Of a stretch of 64,000 nt of DNA, positions 8,479 through 17,178 are shown piece after piece (within the stretch, counting starts at the first letter, position 1; every line of letters begins with the position of its first letter). The stretch spans positions 124,001 to 188,000 of the forward strand of contig NZ_CP016499.1 of the NCBI RefSeq assembly GCF_001713475.1. The letters run 5' to 3'. Position numbers and translations under genes: made by a program. The DNA comes from Agrobacterium sp. RAC06 (GTDB lineage Bacteria > Pseudomonadota > Alphaproteobacteria > Rhizobiales > Rhizobiaceae). The notes under the pieces are model-generated. The model did no database searches, was not told the origin of the DNA, and saw only the letters and a program-made list of their open reading frames with translations.

Positions 8479-8509
8479 AAGGGCGCACTTACGAGTTGCG
8501 GCGCAACTC
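8479..8509 (-). other. oriT: Origin of transfer (oriT) with RSF1010-type nic core
   Basis: On the minus strand an 8-bp inverted repeat (GAGTTGCG and CGCAACTC, one base apart, 8493-8509) is followed directly by CGTAAGTGCGCCCTT (8479-8493). TAAGTGCGCCCT is the known nic core of RSF1010/MobQ plasmids, cleaved between G and C. The layout (hairpin, then nic) and position between divergent traD and traA match oriT of Ti-type and MobQ plasmids. Confidence 0.82.
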
Positions 8510-8547
8510 AGTGCTCAGGTGACCCCGCGACGTGCTGGAGACTGCGA

Positions 8548-11500
8548 ATGGCGATCTACCATTGCAGCATGAAGCCGGTGAGCCGCTCGGGCGGCCGCAG
8601 TGCCGTGGCCGCAATCGCCTATCGAACGGCAAGCCGGATCGTCAACGAGCGCGACGGCCTGGTGCATGACTTCACAGCCAAGGCCGGCGTCGTGCATGTG
8701 GAGATCGTACTTCCCGAGGGCTCGGAGGCGAGGTGGGCGCTCGACAGATCTGTGCTGTGGAATGCGGTTGAGTTTGCCGAGAAGCGCAAGGATGCGCGGC
8801 TGGCGCGGGAGTTCGAGGTGGCGCTTCCGCATGAGCTGAATGCGGGAGAGAGGTTGACGCTGGTTCGTGCCTTTGCCCGTGATCTTGCAGACCGACATGG
8901 GGCAGCCGTCGACTTTGCCATTCATGCGCCCGGCGGCGACAGCGACATCCGCAACAGCCATGCCCATGTGATGATGACGACGCGCAAAGTCGAGGCATCA
9001 GGACTTGGCGAGAAGACGCTGATCGAGCGGGAGAACAAATGGCTGCTGAACCACGACCTGCCGACGGCGCAGATGCAGTTGCGGGAAATCCGCCACGCCT
9101 GGGAGACGCATGCCAACCGGGCACTGATGCTGGCAGGCCATGAGGTGAGGATCGATCATCGCTCGCATCTGGAGCGTGGGCTGGAGATCGAGCCGACCGA
9201 GCGCATGGGTGTGCATGCCTCCGAGATCGACCGGCGGGGAGGATCTGTCTCCCGCACACGGATCGATGCGGAAGCGGCACGGCGCAATGCCGAGCTGATC
9301 CGCGAGAAACCGGAGCAGGTGCTGACCCTCATCACCGGCGAGAAGAGCGTCTTCGATCGATACGATGTCGCGAGGGCACTCCACCGCTACATCGACGATG
9401 CCGGCCAGTTCCGCAATGCGTTCGCCGCGGTGATGGGCTCGAAGGCCCTGGTAGAACTGCGCAAGGAGACGGGTGGTGAGCTTGCCCGCTATACGACACG
9501 CGAGATGCTGGAGATCGAGCACGCCATGGCCGTGCGTGCGGATCGCATGAGCCGCCACTCACCTTCGCAGGCCGGCTCGCACGCATCCCGTAATGGGAGT
9601 GGCCATGGCGTCGACCGACATCATGTCGACCGTGCCTTGAGGCTACAGGACGAGGCCATCAGGGCAATGACAGATGGCTCGAGCTCGCGGACAGTTGAAC
9701 GGCAAATGCGAACTGTCCCTTGGGTCACGTCCCGCTACACTCCCCCAGGAGGACTGAGCGAAGAGCAGCGGCTTGCGGTCCGGCATGTCACCGGTCCCGA
9801 GCGCATTGCCGCGGTCATCGGCTTTGCAGGCGCCGGCAAGTCGACCATGCTGGCAGCAGCGCTGACAGCCTGGGAAGCACAAGGTTACCGCGTTCATGGA
9901 GCAGCTCTTGCCGGCAAGGCGGCGGAAGGGTTGGAGGAATCCTCCGGCATAACCTCCCGCACGCTCGCCTCCTGGGAGCACAGCTGGCAGGCGGGCAGGG
10001 CGGAGCTCCAGTCCGGTGACATCCTCGTCATTGACGAGGCGGGCATGGTCGGTAGCAGACAGCTCGGACGGTTCGTCGAGGAGGTCGAGCGTCGCGGCGC
10101 AAAACTGGTGCTGGTCGGCGATCACGAACAGCTGCAGGCGATTGGGGCGGGGTCTCCGTTCCGGGCGATTGCAGAGCGGATCGGTGCGGTAGAACTCTCG
10201 GAGATCCGCCGGCAGAAAGAGGAGTGGCAGCGGCAGGCCTCGATTGCCTTTGCCACCCATCGGACAGGCGAGGGATTGTCCGCCTATGCCGAACGCGACC
10301 AGGTGCGCTTTGCCGAAAACCGGGAGGGTGCACGCGAAGCGCTGATGCGGGATTATCTCGCCGATCGGGATGCACGGCCGGAGGGTTCACGCGTTGCCTT
10401 GGCGCATCGGCGTATCGATGTCCGGGCCATCAACGATGCGGTTCGATCAGCATTGCAGGCGCGGGGAGATCTGGCGAAAGCTGCTCTGGGAGACTTCGTG
10501 CAAGGCATCCGTGAAGGTCAAGGGCAGGGGGCTGACAGCGTCAACCGGGAGATCGTCTATCAGACGAATGACGGCAAGCGCGGCTTTGCGCCAAGTGACC
10601 GCATCGTGCTCCTGGAGAACAACCGGGATCTTGGCGTGAAGAACGGGATGCTGGGAACGGTGACGGCCGTCGAGCCTGACGCACTACAGTTAAGGCTCGA
10701 CGGCGCAGGGCAGAATGCTGCCCGTGTCATCTCGATACCGGTCAGAAGTTACCAGAGCTTTGACCATGGCTACGCAACGACGATTCACAAGGCTCAAGGG
10801 GCCACGGTTGATCGTGCCTTCGTCATGGCATCCGCCACCATGGATCGGCATCTGACCTATGTCGCAATGACCAGGCACCGGGAGGCAGTCACGCTTTATG
10901 CCGGCCGCAATGAGCTGAAGGAAATGAAGACACTCTCCGCCAGTCTTGGTCGATCCGGCGCCAAGGAGACGGTGCTTGACTACACCGATGCGTTCGCTGC
11001 CCGGCGCGGGCTTGGGGAGGGCATTGGTGTCACGAGTGAGATCGTGATGGGCCCAACGCCACAACGGGATGCGGCACAGCGGGCTGACGATCGGATGGCG
11101 GCTCACTACGGCGCTTTGGGTGAGCGCGTTCGCCCGCCCGCCGATCGGCAGCCCTTCGAGGAGACTGCAAGGGCAGAGATAGGGCAGGCGCATCGGACGG
11201 AGAATGGTCCGTCAGCCGATGCGCAAGACGGCAAGGTCCAGCCGCTTGTGCCGGTGATCACCCACTATGCCCAGACGATCGAGGAGGTGGCGTTGGCAGA
11301 GGTATCGCGGCATCTCGAACAGGTACTCGGTGGTGTGCGCTCACTTGGGCGCGGTGTGTTTGCCAATCCAGAACAATTTGCCGGACTGGTCGCAAAGACG
11401 CTCCGTGAACGCAACGGTGATGTCGCTGATCTGGCTGACGCGGTGGCGAAAAGTCCGGAGGCATTCGGTGCGCTGCTTGGCAAGGCTGGGCTCCTGGGCG

Positions 11501-11985
11501 AAAATCGGGAGCGCAGGCAAGCGCGTCAACTGGCAGGCCCGTTAGGTGCCCATGTCGGACGCGCGTCACGCCACTGGACGAGGCGATATGAGGAGGCGGT
11601 GAAGTCCGAACAGTGGAAGCGGGAGAAACAGGATGTGATCGAGGTGCCGGGCTTAAGCGCCCAGAGTGAGAAGATACTCAGGCAGTTGGATGGACTCGAG
11701 CGTGCGAAGAAGCCTGCGTTTCTGGAGAAGCTTGTCGGGATGCCGGAGGGGCGGCGGGCGCTTGAGGAGGCGGAGGCGGTCGCCGATGCGATGAGGCAGC
11801 GGTTTGGAACCGACGATCTGCGCCATAAGGACCTAATCGAGCTGACGAGGAGACAGGCAGAGAGGAGGGATTTGGCACGGCTGGCCGAGATGGCGCGAAT
11901 TACGCATCAGGCGAAGGAGGCCGCCAATACCAGGAAATATGAACTGGTTAGAAGTCAGATTAAAGGACTTTCGATGGGCATTTGA
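8548..11985 (+). CDS. traA: TraA: Ti-type MobQ relaxase fused to an SF1 DNA helicase
   Basis: TraA nicks oriT and unwinds the transferred strand. The 1145-residue protein starts MAIYHCSMKPVSRSGGRSAV, the MobQ signature, with the likely catalytic Tyr at residue 25 (AIAYRTAS) and the metal-binding histidines in NSHAHVMMTTR. The helicase part has Walker A GFAGAGKST at about 425, Walker B VIDEAGMVGS at about 493, GDHEQLQAIG, and the RecD-like C-terminal motifs TTIHKAQGATVD and TYVAMTRHREAVTLYAG. Length fits plasmid TraA. ATG 8548 is preceded by GGAG and leaves oriT in the upstream gap; a frame from 8419 would run through oriT. The usual partners traF and traB do not follow, so processing and export functions must come from elsewhere. 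Confidence 0.95.
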   Translation: MAIYHCSMKPVSRSGGRSAVAAIAYRTASRIVNERDGLVHDFTAKAGVVHVEIVLPEGSEARWALDRSVLWNAVEFAEKRKDARLAREFEVALPHELNAGERLTLVRAFARDLADRHGAAVDFAIHAPGGDSDIRNSHAHVMMTTRKVEASGLGEKTLIERENKWLLNHDLPTAQMQLREIRHAWETHANRALMLAGHEVRIDHRSHLERGLEIEPTERMGVHASEIDRRGGSVSRTRIDAEAARRNAELIREKPEQVLTLITGEKSVFDRYDVARALHRYIDDAGQFRNAFAAVMGSKALVELRKETGGELARYTTREMLEIEHAMAVRADRMSRHSPSQAGSHASRNGSGHGVDRHHVDRALRLQDEAIRAMTDGSSSRTVERQMRTVPWVTSRYTPPGGLSEEQRLAVRHVTGPERIAAVIGFAGAGKSTMLAAALTAWEAQGYRVHGAALAGKAAEGLEESSGITSRTLASWEHSWQAGRAELQSGDILVIDEAGMVGSRQLGRFVEEVERRGAKLVLVGDHEQLQAIGAGSPFRAIAERIGAVELSEIRRQKEEWQRQASIAFATHRTGEGLSAYAERDQVRFAENREGAREALMRDYLADRDARPEGSRVALAHRRIDVRAINDAVRSALQARGDLAKAALGDFVQGIREGQGQGADSVNREIVYQTNDGKRGFAPSDRIVLLENNRDLGVKNGMLGTVTAVEPDALQLRLDGAGQNAARVISIPVRSYQSFDHGYATTIHKAQGATVDRAFVMASATMDRHLTYVAMTRHREAVTLYAGRNELKEMKTLSASLGRSGAKETVLDYTDAFAARRGLGEGIGVTSEIVMGPTPQRDAAQRADDRMAAHYGALGERVRPPADRQPFEETARAEIGQAHRTENGPSADAQDGKVQPLVPVITHYAQTIEEVALAEVSRHLEQVLGGVRSLGRGVFANPEQFAGLVAKTLRERNGDVADLADAVAKSPEAFGALLGKAGLLGENRERRQARQLAGPLGAHVGRASRHWTRRYEEAVKSEQWKREKQDVIEVPGLSAQSEKILRQLDGLERAKKPAFLEKLVGMPEGRRALEEAEAVADAMRQRFGTDDLRHKDLIELTRRQAERRDLARLAEMARITHQAKEAANTRKYELVRSQIKGLSMGI

Positions 11986-11989
11986 ATGT

Positions 11990-12020
11990 CTCAGCCGCCC
12001 GGATATGACTGGCGGCTGAG
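11990..12020 (+). terminator. Hairpin directly after traA
   Basis: A 10-bp perfect inverted repeat CTCAGCCGCC / GGCGGCTGAG with an 11-base loop starts 5 bp after the traA stop. No T tract follows. Confidence 0.4.
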
Positions 12021-12073
12021 AGTGATCGACATCCGTCTTGGCTTCGATCTTTATTGACTTGCTTCTATTCGTT

Positions 12074-12094
12074 GGCGGGCGTCGACTGCCCGCC
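12074..12094. terminator. Hairpin between traA and the binding-protein gene
   Basis: GGCGGGC / GCCCGCC with a 7-base loop, lying between convergent genes ending at 11985 and 12118. It may end the minus-strand ABC binding-protein transcript. Confidence 0.4.
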
Positions 12095-12117
12095 CATTTC
12101 TTTGCTCGCCTTGGTGG

Positions 12118-13401
12118 CTACTTCGCCAGACTAGCCTTGATTTCTGCCACTTCCGACGATTCCATCTGGCCCACGGTTGTTACCTCGCCATCGGTGATCT
12201 TCCAGAGCCTGAACGGACCAGTGATGTCGCCATACTGGTCGAAGCTCACAGGGCCGATGACGCCTTCATATTTGATCGGCTTGCCGTCCTTGAGCAGGCC
12301 GAGCGCCTTCTCGAATTCCGCCTTGCCAGCGTATATCGGCGTGCCGCCAGGCGCTGTGACATCCGAAATCGCGGTCTTGATCGCGTCCTTGTCGGCCTTG
12401 CCAGCCTTGGCGATGGCGAGCGCAACAATGGCACCGGCATCGTAGGACCGATCGGCCGCCGGGGCAGACGGTTCAATCCCACCGGAGAATTCCGCGTAAT
12501 TGGCGTTGAAGTATTCGGTCGATGTCGTCGGCGTCGTTCCCGACGATGTGCCGTAGGCCTCGTTCAGATATTGTGGGCCGACGCTGGCGATGAAGTCCTT
12601 GGAGTTCATGCCGTCGTTGAACAGGAATTTCTGCACGCCGCCGCCAGAAATCCAGGCGCGGGCAATCGTTGCACCGTCAACCGGTGTAGAAATGAGGTAA
12701 AGCGCGTCCGGTTCGCCTTCCATGGCGACCGAAGCCTCCGAGGAATAGCTCGCCTGCTTTTCGTTATACGGTGTCGTCGAGGTGATCGTGCCACCGAGCT
12801 TGGTGTAAGCGGCGGTGAACTCCCGCATCAGATTGTTGCCGAAGTCGTTGTTGACGTGAATGATGGCGATCTTCTTCATGCCCTGATCGAGCGCGTATTT
12901 GGCGGCAGCCGTTCCCTGCAGCGCGTCCGAGGTGATGGTGCGGAAGAAGACGCCATTGGTTTTGCCGTCACGACCAAGGGCTGTCAGCGTCGGTGAGGAG
13001 GATGCAGGCGAAACCTGCACGACGCCTGCTGGTGCCGTGACCGAGGTCAGGATCGGGATCGAGACGGAAGAAATGATGCCGCCGATGATAACAGGCACCT
13101 TCTTGATGTTGACGAGCTGTGTGGCCTGATCCACGGCGACATTGCCCTGGCTCTGGCTGTCGCGTGTGTCCATGACGAGCTTGCAGCCGTCAACGCCGCC
13201 CGCCTCGTTGAAGTCACGGAAGGCCATCTCGACTGATTTCGCGCCGGCCTTGCCATACTCGCCGGCAGGGCCGGTCAGTTCCATGACGACGCCGACCGTG
13301 ATGTCGCATTCTTGTGCCGCTGCAGGTGCTGCACCGATTGCAAAGCCCGCGAGCATGGTGGACGCGAGGACGAGGCGTTTCATCTGATTTCCCTTGTTCA
13401 T
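12118..13401 (-). CDS. ABC transporter substrate-binding protein, branched-chain amino acid type
   Basis: Periplasmic receptor for the divergent Liv-type transporter at 15.6-19.0 kb. The 427-residue product has a signal peptide (MKRLVLASTMLAGFAIGAAP, cut near AAAQ) and the Peripla_BP_6 fold: CDITVGVVMELTGPAGEYG, KSVEMAFRDFNEAGGVDG, VIIGGIISSVSIPI and KIAIIHVNNDFGNN. Start at ATG 13401 follows GGGGA and is one base from the stop of the upstream reductase gene, which indicates coupling; ATG 13383 (MKRL) is an alternative. Ligand unknown: Liv-type receptors bind amino acids but also amides, urea and aromatic acids. It is last in a four-gene operon. Confidence 0.92.
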   Translation of the reverse strand: MNKGNQMKRLVLASTMLAGFAIGAAPAAAQECDITVGVVMELTGPAGEYGKAGAKSVEMAFRDFNEAGGVDGCKLVMDTRDSQSQGNVAVDQATQLVNIKKVPVIIGGIISSVSIPILTSVTAPAGVVQVSPASSSPTLTALGRDGKTNGVFFRTITSDALQGTAAAKYALDQGMKKIAIIHVNNDFGNNLMREFTAAYTKLGGTITSTTPYNEKQASYSSEASVAMEGEPDALYLISTPVDGATIARAWISGGGVQKFLFNDGMNSKDFIASVGPQYLNEAYGTSSGTTPTTSTEYFNANYAEFSGGIEPSAPAADRSYDAGAIVALAIAKAGKADKDAIKTAISDVTAPGGTPIYAGKAEFEKALGLLKDGKPIKYEGVIGPVSFDQYGDITGPFRLWKITDGEVTTVGQMESSEVAEIKASLAK

Positions 13402-13402
13402 G

Positions 13403-14449
13403 TCATTCCCCTTTGTTGAGATTATATTTCATGATGCTGCCGTGGCGCCCGCTGCGGTCCCGCTCGAGCGTATAGACGTCGCCTTCCAGTTCGCGGGCGC
13501 CGGCCAGGGCGGTGTCGATCTCCGCGAGATCGGCGTCCGAGAGGACGACATTGGAGATGGCGAGGTTGGAGGCGAGGTGATCGCGATTGCGCGCGCCGAC
13601 GATGACTGAGGTCACGCCTGGCCGGCGGAGCATGGCGGCACTGGCAATCGTTGCGATGTCGGTTGCATGGCGGTCCGCCACCTTGCGAAGCGTTGACAGC
13701 AGTACCTGGAACAGTTCCCAGCCACCGAGGTCATCGATGATCAGCTTGTACTTTGTCAGCGAGCGGTTCTCGAGCGGATGCTCCGGTTCGGCCTGGCCGA
13801 GCCAGCGGTCGGAGAGGAAGCCGCCGGCGACCGTGCCATAGCAGAACAGCGCGAAGTCGTGGCGGGCCGCGAGTTCCACCATGCGCTTTTCCGGGCGACG
13901 GTCGAGCAGCGAATATTGCAGTTGCAGCGAGGTCAACGGGATTCCGCCATCAAGGATTGCCGTGACATGGTCGCTGTCGAAATTTGTGGCACTGATCTTG
14001 TCGATCCGACCGTCTTGCTGAAGCTCCTTCAGCCAGCCGAGGGTGTCGAGCCAGGCAGGCATCTCGTAGTCCCACCAGTGAAACTGGACGAGATCCAGGC
14101 GCTCCATGTTCAGCCGCTTGCGCGACGTGTCGATCACGCCTTCCACATAGGCCTTCGTGATCGTCGGCAGGACGCCAAGATCGGGTACGAACTTGGTATG
14201 GACGCGAATGCGATCGAGGGCCGCCTGGCCCCGCATGTCGCGGTAACGCAGCCGGAAGCGCCCGATCAGGTCTTCCACGCCGGTGTAGATGTCTGCGCAG
14301 TCGAAGGTGGTGATGCCGGCGTCGGCGAAGGCCATCATGTCTTCAATGGCCATCTCCTCATCGATGGCACCATGGCCACCGGCAAGCTGCCATCCGCCGC
14401 GAATGACGCGGGAGATCTCGTAACCGGGGGCGATGGAGATACGCTGCAT
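13403..14449 (-). CDS. Aldo/keto reductase
   Basis: NAD(P)H-dependent oxidoreductase of the aldo/keto reductase fold, 348 residues. The tetrad is visible: Asp and Tyr in FDCADIYTGVED, Lys in VHTKFVPDL, His in LVQFHWWDYE. The C-terminal cofactor region includes VTSVIVGARNRDHLASNL. ATG 14449 (MQRISIAPG) follows AAGGAAAAGAG; the longer frame to 14569 overlaps the preceding gene. It is related to the reductase domain of the fusion at 19053 (shared GGFLS..WL and FHWW segments), so the locus has two paralogues in divergent operons. Substrate unknown; context points to catabolism of the compound brought in by the ABC system. Confidence 0.9.
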   Translation of the reverse strand: MQRISIAPGYEISRVIRGGWQLAGGHGAIDEEMAIEDMMAFADAGITTFDCADIYTGVEDLIGRFRLRYRDMRGQAALDRIRVHTKFVPDLGVLPTITKAYVEGVIDTSRKRLNMERLDLVQFHWWDYEMPAWLDTLGWLKELQQDGRIDKISATNFDSDHVTAILDGGIPLTSLQLQYSLLDRRPEKRMVELAARHDFALFCYGTVAGGFLSDRWLGQAEPEHPLENRSLTKYKLIIDDLGGWELFQVLLSTLRKVADRHATDIATIASAAMLRRPGVTSVIVGARNRDHLASNLAISNVVLSDADLAEIDTALAGARELEGDVYTLERDRSGRHGSIMKYNLNKGE

Positions 14450-14450
14450 G

Positions 14451-14801
14451 TTACTCTTTTCCTTCGAGGGGCACGGCTGTCGTGGCGGCATGGCTGAAAC
14501 GGCGAAGGCCCGTGCGCCGAATTCGCAATCGGGTGGAGCAATTGGGATCTGGACAGGCGATGTCCGCATCCGTCGTCATCCAGTCATGCGCATGGGTCGG
14601 GCGCTGCTTGGCGGCCAGCAAGGGAAGGACGGAGGCGAGGGAGTAAATCGATATTCCCTGTCCCGGCGGAAGATAGAGCATTTCACCCTGAAGCTCGAAA
14701 TAGTCGCCGGGCTTGGCGCCGCAGTAGACGGTACCATTTTCGGGGACCACCACCTCGACACGCAGGTCAAAGAGCTCGAATGTGTCGTCCGTTCCGCTCA
14801 T
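14451..14801 (-). CDS. TIGR04076-family small protein
   Basis: A 116-residue protein resembling the TIGR04076 family, recognised by VVVPENGTVYCGAKPGDYFE, the LYLPPGQGISIYSLASVLPL stretch and the closing IACPDPNCSTRLRIRR. The family has no firm biochemical role but often sits beside oxidoreductases. The tail after residue 97 (RRFSHAATTAVPLEGKE) is extra. ATG 14801 follows GAGGGAAG. It lies between gntR (12 bp upstream) and the reductase (1 bp downstream), so is co-translated with them. Confidence 0.72.
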   Translation of the reverse strand: MSGTDDTFELFDLRVEVVVPENGTVYCGAKPGDYFELQGEMLYLPPGQGISIYSLASVLPLLAAKQRPTHAHDWMTTDADIACPDPNCSTRLRIRRTGLRRFSHAATTAVPLEGKE

Positions 14802-14813
14802 CAGTGTCTTCCC

Positions 14814-15527
14814 TCACGCCGCTTCTTCGCCGGCGTCGAGACGCCCTCGCACGAGATCGAACGAGCGCCCGATGTCATTGGAAAGTGCGTTGACCGCAGC
14901 CTCTTCGTCGCGCGCCTCGAGTGCCTCGATGAGTGTCCAGTGATGGTTCGTCGCAGCCAATCCGCCTTGTTCGTCGTGGATATGGGCGGCGGCCCGAACC
15001 ACCGGGCCGGACTGGAGCCAGAGGCTTTCCACCATCGGGATCAGGACACGTGAGGAGGCGGCGCGATAGATCTGGAAATGGAAGCGATGGTTGATTTCAG
15101 AGGTGACTGGGCCGACGTCTTGGCCATGCCGCTCGAAAGCTGCCTCGCAATCCCGGTTGATCTGTTTCAGGCTTTCGATGTCTTCCGCCGTCAACCTGTC
15201 ACAGGCGAGCGCCACCAGACGCCCCTCGATGAGGATGCGGGCACGCTCCAGGTCATCGAGGCGTTCGCGGGTGATCAGCGGGACCCTGACTGAGCGATTG
15301 GGCAGGGCTTCCAGCGCCTGTTCGGATACAAGCCGGCCGAGCGCTTCCCGCACCGGCATAGTGCTCGTCTTGAGCCGATCTGCCATGTCGACGATCCGCA
15401 GCATGTCGCCTGCGGCAAAGCCGCCGTTGATCAGCGTACGGCGCAGCTGGTCGTAGACGCGGTCCTGCAAAGTCTCGCGGCCGACAGGCGTGAGGAAGTC
15501 GTCCGATTGGCCAATCGTGTCCGTCAT
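14814..15527 (-). CDS. GntR-family regulator (FadR subfamily, FCD domain)
   Basis: Ligand-responsive regulator of 237 residues. The winged HTH is at about 15-80 (LQDRVYDQLRRTLINGG, MADRLKTSTMPVREALGRLV, LPNRSVRVPLI), followed by the all-helical FCD domain with the metal/ligand His residues in INHRFHFQIYRAA and ATNHHWTLIEALEARD. Start at ATG 15527 behind GGAGGCGGG. It opens the minus-strand operon and faces livG across 95 bp holding repeated GATCAAA motifs, so it probably represses both operons and responds to the imported compound or a product. Confidence 0.9.
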   Translation of the reverse strand: MTDTIGQSDDFLTPVGRETLQDRVYDQLRRTLINGGFAAGDMLRIVDMADRLKTSTMPVREALGRLVSEQALEALPNRSVRVPLITRERLDDLERARILIEGRLVALACDRLTAEDIESLKQINRDCEAAFERHGQDVGPVTSEINHRFHFQIYRAASSRVLIPMVESLWLQSGPVVRAAAHIHDEQGGLAATNHHWTLIEALEARDEEAAVNALSNDIGRSFDLVRGRLDAGEEAA

Positions 15528-15579
15528 CCCGCCTCCAAGCCTCCCGGAAATATCGGTTGATTTTCGCGTCCACGTAAAG

Positions 15580-15603
15580 TTTGATCAAACATCACGGATC
15601 AAA
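15580..15603. promoter_or_regulatory. Candidate GntR operator between gntR and livG
   Basis: The perfect palindrome TTTGATCAAA (15580-15589) is followed 14 bp later by a second GATCAAA (15597-15603). Such TTGATCAA-like repeats in a divergent promoter next to an FCD-type GntR gene suggest its binding site. Confidence 0.45.
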
Positions 15604-15622
15604 TCAAGGCTCATTTTTGAAG

Positions 15623-16435
15623 ATGGCTGCCGCCCATTCCCAACCATCACGATCGTTTCAGAGTGCCGCAGCACCGCCTGCCATCGAAGCACGGCATCTG
15701 ACGAAATATTTCGATGGGCTGACCGTAGTCTCCGACATGTCGCTCCATCTCGCTCGGGGCGAGATCCTGGGCCTGATCGGCCCGAATGGTGCGGGCAAGA
15801 CCACCATGTTCAATCTGCTGGCAGGCAGCCTCAAGCCCAGTTCTGGCGAGATCTGGGTCGAGGGTCTTGAAGTCTCCAGCCAAGCGCCGGAGCAGCGCAT
15901 CGCCCATGGAGTCGCACGGACTTTCCAGATCCCACGCCCTTTTCTGGAAATGAGCGTGCTTGAGAACCTGTTGGTTGGGGCGCAAAAGCAGACGGGCGAA
16001 GGCCTGTTTGCCAATTTCCTCAAAGCTGGTCTGGTGCGTCGCGAAGAAAAGGCAGCACTTGAGAAAGCGTATGCGATCCTGGAGTTCGTCACGCTTTCGC
16101 GGCTTGCCCATGAGCCCGCACGCGTGCTGTCCGGCGGGCAGCGCAAGCTTCTGGAACTCGCGCGCGTTCTGATGGCCGACCCGCAGGTGATCCTCCTCGA
16201 CGAGCCGGCCGCGGGGGTAAACCCCGCTTTGCTTGAAGTGATCATGGAGCGGGTGGTGGCGTTGAATGCTGAGGGCAAGTCTATCCTGCTCATCGAGCAC
16301 AACATGGACATGGTATCGAGGCTGTGCTCGAGGGTGGTGGCCATGGCGCTTGGCAAGCTGCTTGCCGAGGGCGCGCCAGCTGACGTTGCCGCTAATCCTG
16401 CAGTCGTCGAAGCCTATCTTGGCGGTGGCGCATGA
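15623..16435 (+). CDS. Liv-type ABC transporter ATP-binding protein (LivG-like)
   Basis: Cytoplasmic ATPase, first of two in the branched-chain-amino-acid-type importer. The 270-residue protein has Walker A GPNGAGKTT at about 55, the LivG-specific GVARTFQIPRPFLEMSVLENL segment, signature LSGGQRKLLELARVL and Walker B ILLDEPAAGVNP. It carries an extra N-terminal stretch of about 20 residues. ATG 15623 has only a weak GAAG nearby; a TTG at 15581 would lie inside the operator palindrome, so I prefer the ATG. It overlaps the next gene by 4 bp. Confidence 0.92.
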   Translation: MAAAHSQPSRSFQSAAAPPAIEARHLTKYFDGLTVVSDMSLHLARGEILGLIGPNGAGKTTMFNLLAGSLKPSSGEIWVEGLEVSSQAPEQRIAHGVARTFQIPRPFLEMSVLENLLVGAQKQTGEGLFANFLKAGLVRREEKAALEKAYAILEFVTLSRLAHEPARVLSGGQRKLLELARVLMADPQVILLDEPAAGVNPALLEVIMERVVALNAEGKSILLIEHNMDMVSRLCSRVVAMALGKLLAEGAPADVAANPAVVEAYLGGGA

Positions 16436-17178
16436 CCGATCCGGTTCTCAACACTGCAGCGCTGGTCGCTGGCTATGAGCCGGACCTTCCCATTGTTCGC
16501 GGCGTGGATTTTTCCGTCGCACAGGGCGAACTCGTGATCCTCTTGGGGCCGAACGGCGCTGGCAAATCCACTTTCGTCAAGGCGATCGCTGGCATGGTGC
16601 CGGTGCATTCGGGTCGAATTCATCTGGCAGGCCGGGACATCACGGATGTCGCTCCGCACCGTAAACTGGCCGAAGGTCTGGCCTTCGTCCCACAGACGGA
16701 CAATGTCTTTGCCAGCATGAGCATTCTGGAAAACCTCCAGATCGCCGTGGCGCTCCTGCCGAAATCAGAGCGTAACCTTGCAATCGAGACGATGCTGACC
16801 CGATTTCCGGATCTTGCCGTAAAGCCGAAACGGCTGGCCGGCGCGCTCTCCGGCGGTCAGCGACAAATGCTGGCAGTGGCGCGCGCTCTTGCGCTCAATC
16901 CGCCGGTTCTCATCCTCGACGAACCATCTGCAGGGCTGTCGCCAAAGATCGTCGGCGAGGTCTTTTCAATGTTGAAGCGCATCAATGGTGAGGGTGTGAC
17001 GATCGTTCTGGTCGAGCAGAACGTCAAGGCGGCCATGGCGATTGCCGATCGCGCTGTCATTCTGGCCGAAGGGCAGATCCGCCACGAGGGGACGCCTGCC
17101 GATCTCGCCGATGATCCCCTCATCGGCAAGATCTATCTCGGCACGACTGGTCGCGCAGCCAGTGAGGTAGCGCGATGA
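16432..17178 (+). CDS. Liv-type ABC transporter ATP-binding protein (LivF-like)
   Basis: Second ATPase of the importer, 248 residues. Walker A is GPNGAGKST, the Q-loop region LAFVPQTDNVFASMSILENL is typical of LivF, the signature is LSGGQRQMLAVARAL, and Walker B is LILDEPSAGLSP. The ATGA overlaps with livG upstream and livH downstream show a single translationally coupled operon. Confidence 0.92.
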   Translation: MTDPVLNTAALVAGYEPDLPIVRGVDFSVAQGELVILLGPNGAGKSTFVKAIAGMVPVHSGRIHLAGRDITDVAPHRKLAEGLAFVPQTDNVFASMSILENLQIAVALLPKSERNLAIETMLTRFPDLAVKPKRLAGALSGGQRQMLAVARALALNPPVLILDEPSAGLSPKIVGEVFSMLKRINGEGVTIVLVEQNVKAAMAIADRAVILAEGQIRHEGTPADLADDPLIGKIYLGTTGRAASEVAR

